Shown: positions 17,144 through 26,416 of the stretch, one piece after another
Position numbering within the stretch: position 1 is the stretch's first letter
Layout of the letters: every line of letters begins with the position of its first letter
Source: Kaistella jeonii
GTDB taxonomy: Bacteria > Bacteroidota > Bacteroidia > Flavobacteriales > Weeksellaceae
Direction: 5' to 3'
NCBI RefSeq assembly: GCF_000812865.1
Contig: NZ_JSYL01000002.1
Span: forward strand, 682,001 to 746,000
Length of the DNA: 64,000 bases
Notes under the pieces: model-generated
Seen by the model: the letters and a program-made list of their open reading frames with translations, nothing else
What the model was told of the DNA's origin: nothing
The model's database searches: none
Program-made: the position numbers and the translations under genes

Positions 17144-18841
17144 TTACAAAATCCTGAAAATCGGATACGTTCCGACACTGCCTTCCGAATATTCTGAATG
17201 TTTATAAACCCAGTCCAATTGTGCTTTTCCATCTTTTGCAAAATCGGGATTTATAACTTTTTCCATTTCAAAAGCGGTTCTTAAAACCTGATTTTTTTTC
17301 AATAAATTTGCGGCAGTATCTTCGAAAACGTAATCGGAGTAATATTCTTTTTGTCCCAAAATTCCGTCAAAGAAATTCCAGTTAAAGAAGGAGTCGACCG
17401 CTTCGGGTTCTAAAGTTTCGAGTAAATATTTTACGCCGTATTGTTTGGTGGGAACCAAAAGATCTCCTGCGCTGAATTTGATATTTTTCGATTCTGAAAC
17501 TGTTTTTGTGTCGTAATGCAGGTAATGACCTTCGTACGGATTTTTAACCGTTTTATAATCTGAAATTTTATACTGCTGTACCAAAATTGTAGAATCCTTC
17601 CGAATAATTTTACCTGCAATATTGTTCCGTTTTAAATACTCCAGAACTTTATGTTCCGATTTTGGAATAATGTAATAGGACGGAATTACAATTTCTTTGG
17701 TGGGAATGTAAGTGTTGTAATATTTTATTTTTCGGGTGAATGGCTTCGTTTTGTCATAGAAAAGTCTCGGCTTTCCGGAAACTTCACTTGTTTTTTTCTC
17801 GGCTTCGTATCCTTTAAAATCGATCATTTTAAATTGAGTACTATCCACTTTCCACTGGACCGGATATTTCATTTTTGGTTGATAATCCGCAAGTGTTGCT
17901 GCCATTTTATCTTTGATCTCTGTGGCATTTTTTGCAGTATAATTAATAGAGATCAACATGTTTTCGTAAGTCGTCCGAACGCGGTCTTTGTAGGGTTTCA
18001 GCATGTGTGTTTCCGCCACCGTTCCCATGGTGTTAAACAATGTGGTGTAACCGGTTGCATACCGCGGAGAATCCATAAAAGTTGGAAAACCTTCCTCGGG
18101 AGAATCGCCGTGAATATTTACATAAGGTGTGGTTAGAATGCCTTTCTTTTCTAAATTCTGTACAATCTCAGGTTGCATTTTTTCATTGAAATATTGTCCT
18201 AAATTTTTTCCCAATCGTTCTTTGTTTGTGGAAATATAGGTGAATAAATATTGATAATCTGCGCCATTGCTTACATGGTTATCAATAAAATAGATGGGTT
18301 TGAACTGCTGAAAAATCTTTTGAAAAGCAACCGAATTTTCTGTATCATTTTTTATAAAGTCGCGGTTAAGGTCATAATTGCGAATGTTGCCACGGAAACC
18401 ATATTCTTCCGGACCATTTTGATTAGCGCGGCTGTATTTTCCTCTTCGCAACATTCCGGAAATATTGTAAGCCTGAATTGCCACAATTCTCAAATTATTG
18501 ACCACCACTTTCCCCGTTGCTAAATCTCGCATCAACATCATGGTTGCATCAATTCCGTCTGGTTCGCCAGGATGAATCCCGTTATTAATGAGGATCGTTG
18601 GATTACTTTTGTTGACCGTGGCATTATAAATAACCACTTTTATAGGTTCACCATTATCATCGAAACCAAAAGTCACATTGGTAATACTGGGATAATCTTT
18701 GGCGAGATCGTCGTAAAATTTCACCATTTCTGCGTAAGTGGTGGTTTGGTTTCCGTTGCCTTTTTCGAAAGGGGTTTGCGGTTTGGTTTGGGAGAAAATA
18801 AATATTGATGATAAAAGGAAGAGGCTGGTTATGAATTTCAT
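17144..18841 (-). CDS. M14 family zinc carboxypeptidase
   Basis: 565 residues with a signal peptide (MKFITSLFLLSSIFIFSQ). Zinc ligands are visible in NNGIHPGEPDG (H90, E93) and FIDNHVSNG (H189); the catalytic glutamate is likely E277 in GTVAETHML. These define an M14 metallocarboxypeptidase, secreted or periplasmic. The roughly 250-residue C-terminal part is not catalytic and is typical of larger Bacteroidota members. It could trim peptides from outside the cell. The DoxX gene follows on the same strand. Confidence 0.88.
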   Translation of the reverse strand: MKFITSLFLLSSIFIFSQTKPQTPFEKGNGNQTTTYAEMVKFYDDLAKDYPSITNVTFGFDDNGEPIKVVIYNATVNKSNPTILINNGIHPGEPDGIDATMMLMRDLATGKVVVNNLRIVAIQAYNISGMLRRGKYSRANQNGPEEYGFRGNIRNYDLNRDFIKNDTENSVAFQKIFQQFKPIYFIDNHVSNGADYQYLFTYISTNKERLGKNLGQYFNEKMQPEIVQNLEKKGILTTPYVNIHGDSPEEGFPTFMDSPRYATGYTTLFNTMGTVAETHMLKPYKDRVRTTYENMLISINYTAKNATEIKDKMAATLADYQPKMKYPVQWKVDSTQFKMIDFKGYEAEKKTSEVSGKPRLFYDKTKPFTRKIKYYNTYIPTKEIVIPSYYIIPKSEHKVLEYLKRNNIAGKIIRKDSTILVQQYKISDYKTVKNPYEGHYLHYDTKTVSESKNIKFSAGDLLVPTKQYGVKYLLETLEPEAVDSFFNWNFFDGILGQKEYYSDYVFEDTAANLLKKNQVLRTAFEMEKVINPDFAKDGKAQLDWVYKHSEYSEGSVGTYPIFRIL

Positions 18842-18979
18842 TTCTTAAATTTATTCGAAAGTACAAAAAACATTATCTTTAAAAAAATTAAGTAAATTAA
18901 GTTTTAAACTTTCTAAAAGGAAATTCAATTAAATAATTTTTAAAGTATTTATTTTTTTTAAATTTAATAACATCTCATT

Positions 18980-19519
18980 ATGTTTGGTTTATTTAGTAAA
19001 AAAAAGAAGCAATTAATTGTTCATGATAAAATTTGGACAACAGATAAAGCCAAATTCGAGGCTTGTCTGGAATGGGGTAAATCTGATCCAAATATCTTAT
19101 TCGTGGCTTGGTTTGAGGAAACCAGAAATAGTCTTCAACTGTATTTCCAAGAAAATAATCTCGAAAAAGAGATTTATTTAGCAGATCGCTTAGGCTTGAT
19201 GCAAGAGGATAAAAACTTTATTTTTGTGGAACATCATCCTTTGCAAGCAGAAGAAGAGCGGCTGGCGACGCGTTTTGGAAAAAAAGAAATTACCGTTTTA
19301 TCCTCGTTGGCAGAACCTATTTTCGAGTTATTTGGCAGCGCACGAATTATCGATCTGTTGAAAAGCATGGGAATGAAAGAAGATGAGATGATTGAACACG
19401 AGATGATCAGTAATTCGATTCTGAAAGCGCAGGAAAAAATCGCCGCAAAATCTGCCGTAAATATTTCTGCAAAATCGCAGGGAGAGTGGTTGATGAATGC
19501 TGGTATGATTAAACTGTAA
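18980..19519 (+). CDS. Small SecA-related protein (part of motor domain NBD2)
   Basis: 179 residues, no signal peptide. Residues about 104-155 (LAEPIFELFGSARIIDLLKS, then MGMKEDEMIEHEMISNSI and KAQEKIA) match the region of SecA after the helicase motifs, where family members read SLEDNLMRLFGSERI, GLEEGEVI and ISKSIERAQKKVE. The N-terminal half (ILFVAWFEETRNSLQLYF, FIFVEHHPLQAEEERLATRF) could be a degenerate helicase-C fold. There is no Walker A or DEAD domain, so it cannot be an ATP-driven SecA. Homology is by eye. Function unknown; it may be a regulator or adaptor. It ends before a hairpin and a repeat element. Confidence 0.7.
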   Translation: MFGLFSKKKKQLIVHDKIWTTDKAKFEACLEWGKSDPNILFVAWFEETRNSLQLYFQENNLEKEIYLADRLGLMQEDKNFIFVEHHPLQAEEERLATRFGKKEITVLSSLAEPIFELFGSARIIDLLKSMGMKEDEMIEHEMISNSILKAQEKIAAKSAVNISAKSQGEWLMNAGMIKL

Positions 19520-19527
19520 AAAATAAA

Positions 19528-19553
19528 AAATTCCTGAACGAATTCAGGAATTT
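19528..19553 (+). terminator. Hairpin after the SecA-related gene, probable terminator
   Basis: An 11-bp perfect stem AAATTCCTGAA (19528-19538) / TTCAGGAATTT (19543-19553), 4-base loop, starting 9 bases after the stop. The T-tail is short (TTTG), so termination may be weak. Confidence 0.6.
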
Positions 19554-19588
19554 GTAATATATAAATGCTCGTGGAAGAAGCGAAAATC

Positions 19589-19670
19589 TACGCCCCGACT
19601 TGAACGGAGCTCTTTTTGTGCAGCAAAGCGGAACAAAAAAGCGGGAGTGGAAGGCGGAAAAAGGCGCCCA
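19589..19670 (-). repeat. Intergenic repeat element, copy A (after lepA)
   Basis: One of three copies in the window (others at 40523-40600 and 50318-50386). Shared words on the plus strand are GCCCCGA, ACGG, GTGCAGC..AGCGGAACA, AGTGGA and GGCGGAAAAAGG. An inner hairpin pairs 19613-19619 with 19633-19639 and extends past a bulged C (GCT/AGC). The outer arms CCG/CGG are short. Strand is given in the sense of lepA, whose stop codon is about 20 bases from the outer arm. No coding potential. Confidence 0.7.
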
Positions 19671-19677
19671 AATCATT

Positions 19678-21474
19678 CTAATCATTCAACTTCAACACCG
19701 CCATAAATGCGGATTGTGGAACCTCTACTCTACCGATTTGTTTCATCTTTTTCTTACCTTCTTTCTGCTTTTCCAGCAATTTACGTTTACGGGAAATATC
19801 TCCACCGTAACATTTTGCGGTAACGTCTTTTCTTAAAGCTTTGATGGTTTCACGAGCAATAACTTTCGCTCCTAAAGCGGCCTGAATTGCAATATCAAAC
19901 TGTTGTCTCGGGATGAGTTCGCGCAATTTCTCACACATTCTTTTTCCAATATAAAATGCATTGCTGTCGTGAATTAGGGAAGAAAGTGCATCGACCATGT
20001 CGCCATTGATGAGAATATCCATCTTCACTAATTTAGAAGCGCGGAAACCGATCGGATGATAATCAAAAGAAGCATAACCTTTGGAAACGGATTTCAAACG
20101 GTCATAAAAATCGAAAACAACTTCTGCTAAAGGCATATTGAAAACGAGCTCTACTCTATCGGAAGTCAGATAACTTTGGTTAACAATTTCGCCGCGTTTT
20201 TCGATACACAAAGTCATTACGGGACCAACATAATCGGATTTGGTAATGATGGATGCTTTGATAAAAGGTTCTTCAACACGATCCATGGTCATTGGGTCGG
20301 TCATTTCGGACGGGTTGTTGATTAAGATCATCGTGTCCGGATCTTTTTTGGTGTAACCGTGGTAGGAAACGTTGGGAACGGTGGTGATCACGTCCATATT
20401 GAATTCGCGGTCGAGTCTTTCCTGAACAATCTCCATGTGTAGCATTCCGAGGAATCCACAACGAAATCCGAAACCAAGTGCTGCAGAACTCTCCGGTTCG
20501 AAAACCAAAGAAGCGTCATTTAAGCGAAGTTTTTCTAAAGAGAATCTTAATTCTTCGAAATCCTCTGATTCGATCGGATAAATTCCGGCAAAAACCATTG
20601 GTTTTACTTCTTCAAAACCGTCGATCGCTTCTGTTGCGCCATTTTCAAAGGTGGTGATCGTATCGCCTACTTTTACTTCGCGCGCATCTTTAATTCCCGA
20701 AATTATATAACCAACATCGCCGGTTTTAATTTCTTTTTTAGCAACTTGTTTTAGTTTTAAAGTTCCAACCTCATCGGCTTCGTACATTTTGTTGGTCGCC
20801 ATGAATTTGATACGTTGTCCTTTTTTAATGCTTCCGTTGACTACTTTAAAATAAGCTTCAATTCCACGAAAAGGATTGTAAACGGAGTCAAAAATCAAGG
20901 CTTGAAGGGGACCATCTTCATTTCCAACAGGAGCTGGAATTCTGTTCACGATATGTTCTAACAATTCGTGAACACCTTCTCCGGTTTTTCCGGAAACGCG
21001 CAAAACGTCTTCATAATCGCAGCCGATCAAATTCATAATTTCATCGGTAACTTCTTCCGGATTTGCAGAGGGAAGATCAATTTTATTAAGAATTGGAATG
21101 ATGGTCAGATCATTTTCTAAAGCCAAGTATAAATTGCTTATCGTTTGAGCCTGAATACTTTGTGCGGCATCTACAATAAGAAGCGCACCTTCGCAAGCCG
21201 CGATTGAACGAGAAACTTCATAAGAGAAATCTACGTGTCCTGGAGTATCAATTAAATTAAGAATATATTTTTCTCCATTCAATTCATAATCCATTTGAAT
21301 GGCGTGAGATTTAATGGTGATGCCACGTTCTTTCTCAATATCCATATCATCTAAAGTCTGAGACTGAAGTTCTCTGGCTGTAACCGTATTCGTATATTCT
21401 AAAAGTCGGTCGGCCAAAGTAGATTTACCGTGGTCTATATGTGCAATAATGCAGAAATTTCTTATGTTCTTCAT
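19678..21474 (-). CDS. lepA: Elongation factor 4 (LepA)
   Basis: 598 residues, standard length. The G domain has [15 protein letters not shown] (G1), RGIT (G2), DTPGHVDF (G3) and NKIDLPSA (G4); domains II, III and V follow, and the LepA-specific C-terminal domain ends with [22 protein letters not shown]4 is a ribosome-associated GTPase that affects 30S assembly and translocation under stress. Its -7 promoter element lies at 21493-21500. It is convergent with the SecA-related gene, with a repeat element between them. Confidence 0.97.
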   Translation of the reverse strand: MKNIRNFCIIAHIDHGKSTLADRLLEYTNTVTARELQSQTLDDMDIEKERGITIKSHAIQMDYELNGEKYILNLIDTPGHVDFSYEVSRSIAACEGALLIVDAAQSIQAQTISNLYLALENDLTIIPILNKIDLPSANPEEVTDEIMNLIGCDYEDVLRVSGKTGEGVHELLEHIVNRIPAPVGNEDGPLQALIFDSVYNPFRGIEAYFKVVNGSIKKGQRIKFMATNKMYEADEVGTLKLKQVAKKEIKTGDVGYIISGIKDAREVKVGDTITTFENGATEAIDGFEEVKPMVFAGIYPIESEDFEELRFSLEKLRLNDASLVFEPESSAALGFGFRCGFLGMLHMEIVQERLDREFNMDVITTVPNVSYHGYTKKDPDTMILINNPSEMTDPMTMDRVEEPFIKASIITKSDYVGPVMTLCIEKRGEIVNQSYLTSDRVELVFNMPLAEVVFDFYDRLKSVSKGYASFDYHPIGFRASKLVKMDILINGDMVDALSSLIHDSNAFYIGKRMCEKLRELIPRQQFDIAIQAALGAKVIARETIKALRKDVTAKCYGGDISRKRKLLEKQKEGKKKMKQIGRVEVPQSAFMAVLKLND

Positions 21475-21492
21475 TCAAATTTTGATAGTTTG

Positions 21493-21500
21493 CAAAGATA
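21493..21500 (-). promoter_or_regulatory. Candidate -7 element for lepA
   Basis: TATCTTTG on the minus strand, an exact TAnnTTTG match, 18 bases before the lepA ATG. No TTG at normal -33 distance. Confidence 0.45.
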
Positions 21501-21579
21501 ATGAAAAGAGAAACAATTCCTTCTCCTAATTTTATTAATGAAGAAATTTAATTTTGAATGCTTTATAAAGTGTTCCGTT

Positions 21580-22572
21580 TTATTTTTCAAAGACGTAATC
21601 ACCTGTCAGAGCATCTACGTATACATTATAAAAACCACTGTCACTGCGATTTTTTCTGCTTTGCGAATCAATCATCAAACTGATAGCAACACCTGCCAAT
21701 CCACCAACAAGCCCTGCTCCTATAATCATCGTACCATTATTTTTTGGAATTAATTCTTCTTTATTGGTAATTAAATACAGTCCTTTTTCATCTTTAAAAA
21801 TCTCTAAATATCCCACCGGAGTTACTTTGTAAGGGATCCCATTATCGACAAAAGCATACAAGTCATTATTTAGTACTTGTAAGTTTTCATTATTTTTTAT
21901 TCTCACAATTTCCTGTTTTTTATTTTTCACTACATGATAATTAACGACAGGTTTTTGTGACCGGAAGCTTTCATAATCGTCATAAACACCTTCTCTTAGT
22001 GGATTCGTGTTGAGGATTGGTAGCGTTTTAGACAAGTATAAATCGTAATTAGAAAGTTCCGTTTCTGGTATACCTATACTTATGGGTAGTTTGCCATAAG
22101 TTTCTTTAATAAAATCTGCGAGAGTTCGGCTGATCTGATCGGAAATAGTCTTCGGCGTAGAACTTTGAATAAATGATTGGGAATTCTGGTATCGATCGAT
22201 GAAGTAAAATTTACCATTTGCCTTCATGAAACTGCTAATTTTCATTGTAAATATCGGAATACCCTTATCAGAATTTTGAATTTTTAAATTTTCGAGTATG
22301 ATATTGATGTCTTTTTTTCCAGTCGTTTTCTTGTTATGGCTTGAAAACCAATTTTCAAAAGCAGATTTAGCATTGTCTGATTCGAAAATCATCTCCACAG
22401 GTTTGCTATGATAAATAACAGTTCCTATATTCCGATCAGTCCTGATATCAATCAGAGTAAGCGATTTTACTTGGTTTTTTCGGTCTTTAATATTTGAGGT
22501 TAGTTCAATAACTTTCGAATTCTGAGCTGCAATGAAATTTGAAAGAAATATAAATAATAAAAGGTTTTTCAT
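21580..22572 (-). CDS. Secreted protein of unknown function
   Basis: 330 residues from the ATG at 22572, which gives a signal peptide (MKNLLLFIFLSNFIAAQ); a longer frame from 22653 runs through a terminator hairpin and is rejected. The middle has SFIQSSTPKTISDQISRTLADFIKE split across helices, and near the C-terminus a glycine-rich hydrophobic stretch (MIIGAGLVGGLAGVAISLMI) looks like a glycine-zipper membrane segment. It ends with FYNVYVDALTGDYVFEK. I do not recognise a family. It is separated from the upstream gene by a strong terminator, so it is probably transcribed on its own. Confidence 0.7.
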   Translation of the reverse strand: MKNLLLFIFLSNFIAAQNSKVIELTSNIKDRKNQVKSLTLIDIRTDRNIGTVIYHSKPVEMIFESDNAKSAFENWFSSHNKKTTGKKDINIILENLKIQNSDKGIPIFTMKISSFMKANGKFYFIDRYQNSQSFIQSSTPKTISDQISRTLADFIKETYGKLPISIGIPETELSNYDLYLSKTLPILNTNPLREGVYDDYESFRSQKPVVNYHVVKNKKQEIVRIKNNENLQVLNNDLYAFVDNGIPYKVTPVGYLEIFKDEKGLYLITNKEELIPKNNGTMIIGAGLVGGLAGVAISLMIDSQSRKNRSDSGFYNVYVDALTGDYVFEK

Positions 22573-22613
22573 TTTTATAATTTTGGATAGGAATATACTA
22601 TAATTTTTTAAAA

Positions 22614-22647
22614 GAGCGACCTCTACAAAAACTTGCAGAGGTCGCTC
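22614..22647 (-). terminator. Intrinsic terminator after the periplasmic protein gene
   Basis: An 11-bp perfect stem GAGCGACCTCT (22614-22624) with AGAGGTCGCTC (22637-22647), 12-base loop. On the minus strand it is followed by TTTTAAAAAATT. It begins 20 bases after the stop at 22667. Confidence 0.85.
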
Positions 22648-22666
22648 AAACATTAAAAATAAACTA

Positions 22667-23182
22667 TTATGGTCTTCTACGCTGCGAACTCGGATTTCCT
22701 TGTCCGTCTTCTTTTTTTTCTATTATTTTGTTTCGCATCTTTCCTTCTGTGTGATACATTTGAAGAACTTGCTGCGGTTTTATTACTTTCAAAAACTTTT
22801 CAGAATACATTTTCCGGTTGTCCAAAAGTTGCTGACCAACTTCAAAACTCTCGTTGAGCTGTTTCTTTGCCTCATCATCACTCATATTTTCGTAATCGCT
22901 ACCAGATTTGAATTTACTTTTAATCAAATTTTGCTTTTCCTGATATTCAGAATACAAAGTTTTAAAATCACCCTGTGTGTTTTGCGGAACAGCCAGTGTT
23001 GAAACCATCATGTTTTCGCGAAATTCCTGCAAAACCGATTTTCTTTCCTGCGGACTCATCTTCTGAATGATCTGCTTCCTTTGGTCTGGTTTCATCTTTT
23101 TCCAATCGTATTTCTGTGCTTGAGCAAAACTGTTTTGTGAGGTTAAAAACAGTGTGACCAGCAAAAATAAAATCTTTTTCAT
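22667..23182 (-). CDS. Periplasmic protein of the sigma/anti-sigma operon
   Basis: 171 residues from the ATG at 23182, which gives a signal peptide (MKKILFLLVTLFLTSQNSFAQ); a longer frame from 23233 overlaps the previous gene and is less likely. The mature part is helical and highly charged (DWKKMKPDQRKQIIQKMSPQ, then ERKSVLQEFRENM), reminiscent of Spy/CpxP or heavy-metal-resistance sensors, though I do not see a clear LTxxQ motif. It ends in a disordered RRRP tail. As the last gene after an ECF sigma factor and a membrane anti-sigma-like protein, it is probably an envelope-stress component; this is inference. Confidence 0.65.
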   Translation of the reverse strand: MKKILFLLVTLFLTSQNSFAQAQKYDWKKMKPDQRKQIIQKMSPQERKSVLQEFRENMMVSTLAVPQNTQGDFKTLYSEYQEKQNLIKSKFKSGSDYENMSDDEAKKQLNESFEVGQQLLDNRKMYSEKFLKVIKPQQVLQMYHTEGKMRNKIIEKKEDGQGNPSSQRRRP

Positions 23183-23195
23183 GTTTGTTTTATTT

Positions 23196-23744
23196 TTAAT
23201 TGTACAAATCCAGATAAACATCCTGTTCAACATTTTTTCCTAAATCTGCCAAATCTGCGGAGGAAAAATTAGCAAGAATCTGATCTACCTGAACATCAGG
23301 ATTCTGAACTACTGCCATTTTTTCCTGATCTCCCATTTTATTTTTATTCTGCTCTACAATTACATTTGGAGCTTTACTTTCTTTTTGATTCGTTGCGACA
23401 ACATTAGTTAAATCTTGGTCTACATTTTGATCGGAAATAACAGCTTCTTTTTGAGGGCTATCACTTGGTAATGACACATTTGCAACAGTGGTTCCATCGT
23501 TCACAATTTGTTTTGTTGCAGCTATAACTTCAGTATCTGTATTTTTCTGATTGACGAAAAAGGTCACTCCAAAAAGTAAAGCAATTGATGCAGCTGCAGA
23601 ATAAGCCCAGTTCATCTTAATAATTTTCGCCTCTTTTTTAGGAGCGGTTTCTGCGAGAACTTTCATCTGCATTTCCTCGAAAAAACGATCAGGAACTCTG
23701 TAAACGTTTTGACGTTCTAATTTTTCTATATCTAAATTTTTCAT
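23196..23744 (-). CDS. Single-pass membrane protein, probable anti-sigma factor
   Basis: 182 residues. A cytoplasmic N-terminus of about 45 residues (ERQNVYRVPDRFFEEMQMKV) precedes one transmembrane helix (about 46-64, AYSAAASIALLFGVTFFV) and a low-complexity periplasmic region rich in Asn, Gln, Asp and Val. The end has VDQILANFSSADLADLG. This layout, 65 bases after an ECF sigma factor gene, is that of a membrane anti-sigma factor, although no ZAS (HxxxCxxC) motif is present. A short periplasmic protein follows. Confidence 0.7.
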   Translation of the reverse strand: MKNLDIEKLERQNVYRVPDRFFEEMQMKVLAETAPKKEAKIIKMNWAYSAAASIALLFGVTFFVNQKNTDTEVIAATKQIVNDGTTVANVSLPSDSPQKEAVISDQNVDQDLTNVVATNQKESKAPNVIVEQNKNKMGDQEKMAVVQNPDVQVDQILANFSSADLADLGKNVEQDVYLDLYN

Positions 23745-23809
23745 CTGTCAATTTTTATTTCCTTTAATGGTCATCTGCAATCATGCAATTTTATTAGAGA
23801 AAAAATATT

Positions 23810-24361
23810 TTATTCGGTGTAATTTAATTTTATATAATCTTCCACTTTCTGTTTGGCGTAATGGTAATTGGTTTTCAAAGTTCCAACGGACATGTCCACA
23901 ATTTTAGAAATTTCTTCATACGGCAGATCTTCGTAATATCTCAAAGTAAAAACCAGTTTCTGCTTTTCCGGTAATGATTGAATGGCTTTCTGTAACAAGA
24001 TCTGAATTTCATCGGCATCTGCGGTAACATTTTCTGCAACTAAATTCTGAAGGTGATATTCTGAACCTTCATCACTTTTTTGCATTTTTTTCATCTTATT
24101 GAGCTGTTGCAAAGCTTCATTGGTAGCAATTCTATATAACCACGTATAAAGTTGACTGTCTTGCTTAAACTGATGAAAATTCTGATACGCTTTGATAAAC
24201 GTGTCTTGTAAAACGTCTTGCGCCAGATCGTGATCAACAATTAATCTCCTGATATGCCAATATAACCTACTCTGATAAGCATCCATCATCGAACGAACTC
24301 CTTTTTCACGGGTTTTCTCGCTCGACATCAACTCGATAATTTCGGTTTCATTAATCTTCAT
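23810..24361 (-). CDS. ECF-type RNA polymerase sigma factor
   Basis: 183 residues. Region 2 shows HDLAQDVLQDTFIKAYQNFH and YTWLYRIATNEALQQL; region 4 shows LPEKQKLVFTLRYYEDLPYE followed by EISKIVDMSVGTLKTNYHYA, the helix-turn-helix that reads the -35 element. It directs RNA polymerase to a small regulon, usually held in check by the membrane protein encoded next (23196-23744). Such groups in Bacteroidota respond to envelope signals; the signal here is unknown. Confidence 0.92.
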   Translation of the reverse strand: MKINETEIIELMSSEKTREKGVRSMMDAYQSRLYWHIRRLIVDHDLAQDVLQDTFIKAYQNFHQFKQDSQLYTWLYRIATNEALQQLNKMKKMQKSDEGSEYHLQNLVAENVTADADEIQILLQKAIQSLPEKQKLVFTLRYYEDLPYEEISKIVDMSVGTLKTNYHYAKQKVEDYIKLNYTE

Positions 24362-24421
24362 TGCGATGCTTTCGTTGTTTTGATGGTAAATTTAATTAAA
24401 AGTTAAATAAGTATTTCAATA

Positions 24422-24450
24422 TTGAGTCCAAACCAAAATAATTATCTTTG
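24422..24450 (+). promoter_or_regulatory. Candidate promoter of the DUF2520-KdsC-Maf-PorW group
   Basis: TTG at 24422-24424, 18-base spacer, TATCTTTG at 24443-24450; exact fit to the Bacteroidota consensus. The ATG at 24466 follows 15 bases later. Confidence 0.6.
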
Positions 24451-24465
24451 TTTATATTTAATTTA

Positions 24466-25218
24466 ATGAAGATCGTTATTCTAGGTTCCGGAAATGTAGC
24501 TTATCATCTCGCTAAAGCTTTCAAGGAAAAAAATATTGCTGTTTCCCAAATTTTCGGCAGGAACGAAAATGACTTGAAGGAAATTTCAGAAAAATTCAAT
24601 ATTCCTTTTTCTACTACTGAATTGTTAGATGCAGATTTCTATCTGATTGCGGTAAATGATGATGCAGTCGCAACAATTTCAAAACAAATTACGAAAGAAA
24701 ATTGCGTGGTCGCCCATACTTCCGGTTCTTTACCAAAAGAAATTTTGGAAGGTAAATTTAGAAAAGCAAGTTTTTATCCTTTACAAACTTTTTCCAAATC
24801 GAAAGAATTGAAATATTCAGAAATTCCTTTTTTTGTAGAAGCTGAAAATGAAAATGATTTAAAAACGCTCGAAAATCTGGCTTCGAAAATTTCTGAAAAT
24901 GTAATGAAAAGCGATTATGAAAAAAGAAAATATATTCATCTTACTGCAGTTTTTGCCTGCAACTTTGTGAATCATCTTTTTGCCCGTGCGAAAGAAATTT
25001 CAGATTCTCAGCAAATTCCATTTCAATACTTTTTGCCTTTAATCAAAGAAACTACTTCGAAGATCAATACAATAGATCCTAAATTAGCGCAAACTGGACC
25101 AGCAATAAGAAATGATGAAAAAATCTTACAACTTCATGAAGCTTTAATTAACGACGAGGAACATCTCAAAATCTACAAAGTAATGAACGAATCAATAAAA
25201 AAAATGTATGAGTTATAA
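24466..25218 (+). CDS. Rossmann-like and DUF2520 domain protein
   Basis: 250 residues from the ATG at 24466, which places the dinucleotide-binding motif VILGSGNVAYHLA at the N-terminus; an upstream start at 24448 overlaps the -7 element. The N-terminal half is an NAD(P)-binding Rossmann fold (FGRNENDL, VAHTSGSLP). The C-terminal half is an all-helical DUF2520 domain (HLTAVFACNFVNHLFARAKE, TGPAIRNDE). The family resembles pyrroline-5-carboxylate and ketopantoate reductases, but its substrate is unknown. The gene overlaps the KdsC-like gene by 11 bases, a conserved pairing in Bacteroidota as far as I recall. Confidence 0.87.
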   Translation: MKIVILGSGNVAYHLAKAFKEKNIAVSQIFGRNENDLKEISEKFNIPFSTTELLDADFYLIAVNDDAVATISKQITKENCVVAHTSGSLPKEILEGKFRKASFYPLQTFSKSKELKYSEIPFFVEAENENDLKTLENLASKISENVMKSDYEKRKYIHLTAVFACNFVNHLFARAKEISDSQQIPFQYFLPLIKETTSKINTIDPKLAQTGPAIRNDEKILQLHEALINDEEHLKIYKVMNESIKKMYEL

Positions 25219-25726
25219 AACGAAACTTAAAAATATAAAAGCCTTTGTATTCGATGTTGACGGCGTTTTTACCGATGGCAGCATTTACCTTTTACCTGGT
25301 GGAAATATGTGCAGAGTCATGAATGTTTTAGACGGCTATGCAGTGGTAAAAGCAATTAAAAATAATTATATCATTGGGGTAATTACAGGCGGAAATGATG
25401 AAGAAGTTCGACACAGAATCAACTATTTAGGAATTAAAGATTACTACGCCAAATCGTCCAACAAACAAATAGATTTTGAGGATTTTAAGTCGAAATATAA
25501 TTTAAAAAACGAGGAGATCTTAACAATGGGTGATGATCTTTCGGATATGAGAATTATGAAAGTGTCGGGAATTTCAGCATGTCCCAAAAATGCAGTTCAA
25601 GAAGTAAAAGAGATTTCAGAATATATTTCTCCGATTGAAGGTGGAAAAGGCGCAGTTCGTGACGTTATCGAACAGGTTATGAAAATTCAGGGAAACTGGA
25701 TTGAAGATAATACTCAAAGTGTTTAA
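25208..25726 (+). CDS. KdsC-like HAD phosphatase
   Basis: 172 residues, a C0-type HAD enzyme without a cap. Motif I is FDVDGVFTDG, motif II VITGG, motif III lysine in YYAKSSNKQ, and motif IV MGDDLSDM. Length and motifs match KDO-8-phosphate phosphatase, which releases 3-deoxy-D-manno-octulosonate for the LPS inner core. Related tetrameric phosphatases act on other sugar acids, so the substrate is a family-level inference. It overlaps the DUF2520 gene and is followed 40 bases later by maf. Confidence 0.88.
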   Translation: MSYKTKLKNIKAFVFDVDGVFTDGSIYLLPGGNMCRVMNVLDGYAVVKAIKNNYIIGVITGGNDEEVRHRINYLGIKDYYAKSSNKQIDFEDFKSKYNLKNEEILTMGDDLSDMRIMKVSGISACPKNAVQEVKEISEYISPIEGGKGAVRDVIEQVMKIQGNWIEDNTQSV

Positions 25727-25766
25727 TGTTTAAAGTAACAATCTTTTACAATTCTAAAAATCATTC

Positions 25767-26324
25767 ATGAAATTATTATTAGCCTCTAATTCCCCTCGTC
25801 GAAAAGAATTACTGCAAAATTTAGGATTTACTTTTGAGGTTGTTTCCATCGACTGTGAAGAAATTTATCCAGAAAATCTAGAGGTTGAAGAAATTGCGGA
25901 ATATCTTTCGGAATTGAAAGCAAATGCTTTCCGCGGTCTAGAAAAAGACGAGATTTTAATAACTGCAGATACGATTGTAGCTTTAGAAAACGAAATCCTG
26001 GGAAAACCTAAAGATGAGGCAGAAGCAAGAAAAATGTTACGAAAACTTTCTGGGAAAACGCATCAGGTTTACACGGGTTTTACGATCAGAAGTTTAGAAA
26101 AAAATATTTCAAAAACAGATGTAGCTTCTGTAGAGATTGATGAATTAACAGATTTCGAAATTGATTTCTATATCAAAAATTACAAACCTTTTGACAAAGC
26201 AGGAAGTTATGGTGTTCAGGAGTGGCTTGGAATGGCAAAAATCAAAAAAATTGAGGGAAGTTATTATACGATAATGGGCTTTCCGACGCATTTGGTCTAC
26301 TCCGTTTTAAAAGATTTTGAATAA
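25767..26324 (+). CDS. Maf family nucleotide pyrophosphatase
   Basis: 185 residues. It starts with the family signature LLASNSPRRKELL and includes TADTIVALEN, GKPKDEAEARKMLRKLSGKT and DKAGSYGVQE. Maf/YhdE enzymes hydrolyse non-canonical or canonical dTTP/UTP or m7GTP to the monophosphate and have been linked to septum inhibition. It lies between the KdsC-like gene and PorW/SprE on the same strand. Confidence 0.93.
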   Translation: MKLLLASNSPRRKELLQNLGFTFEVVSIDCEEIYPENLEVEEIAEYLSELKANAFRGLEKDEILITADTIVALENEILGKPKDEAEARKMLRKLSGKTHQVYTGFTIRSLEKNISKTDVASVEIDELTDFEIDFYIKNYKPFDKAGSYGVQEWLGMAKIKKIEGSYYTIMGFPTHLVYSVLKDFE

Positions 26325-26416
26325 GTAGCTTTCAAAAATAAAAAATCATTATTTTTACAACAAATTAATTGGCATTTTCTATACTAAAGTGCCGATTTCA
26401 AAGTTATTATGAAATA

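Noticed and set aside
22573-22653. N-terminal extension of the secreted protein at 21580-22572
   Set aside because: It would translate through the terminator hairpin at 22614-22647 and hide a good signal peptide.
26369-26416. N-terminal extension of PorW/SprE
   Set aside because: The ATG at 26417 gives a clean lipoprotein signal; the extension would bury it.
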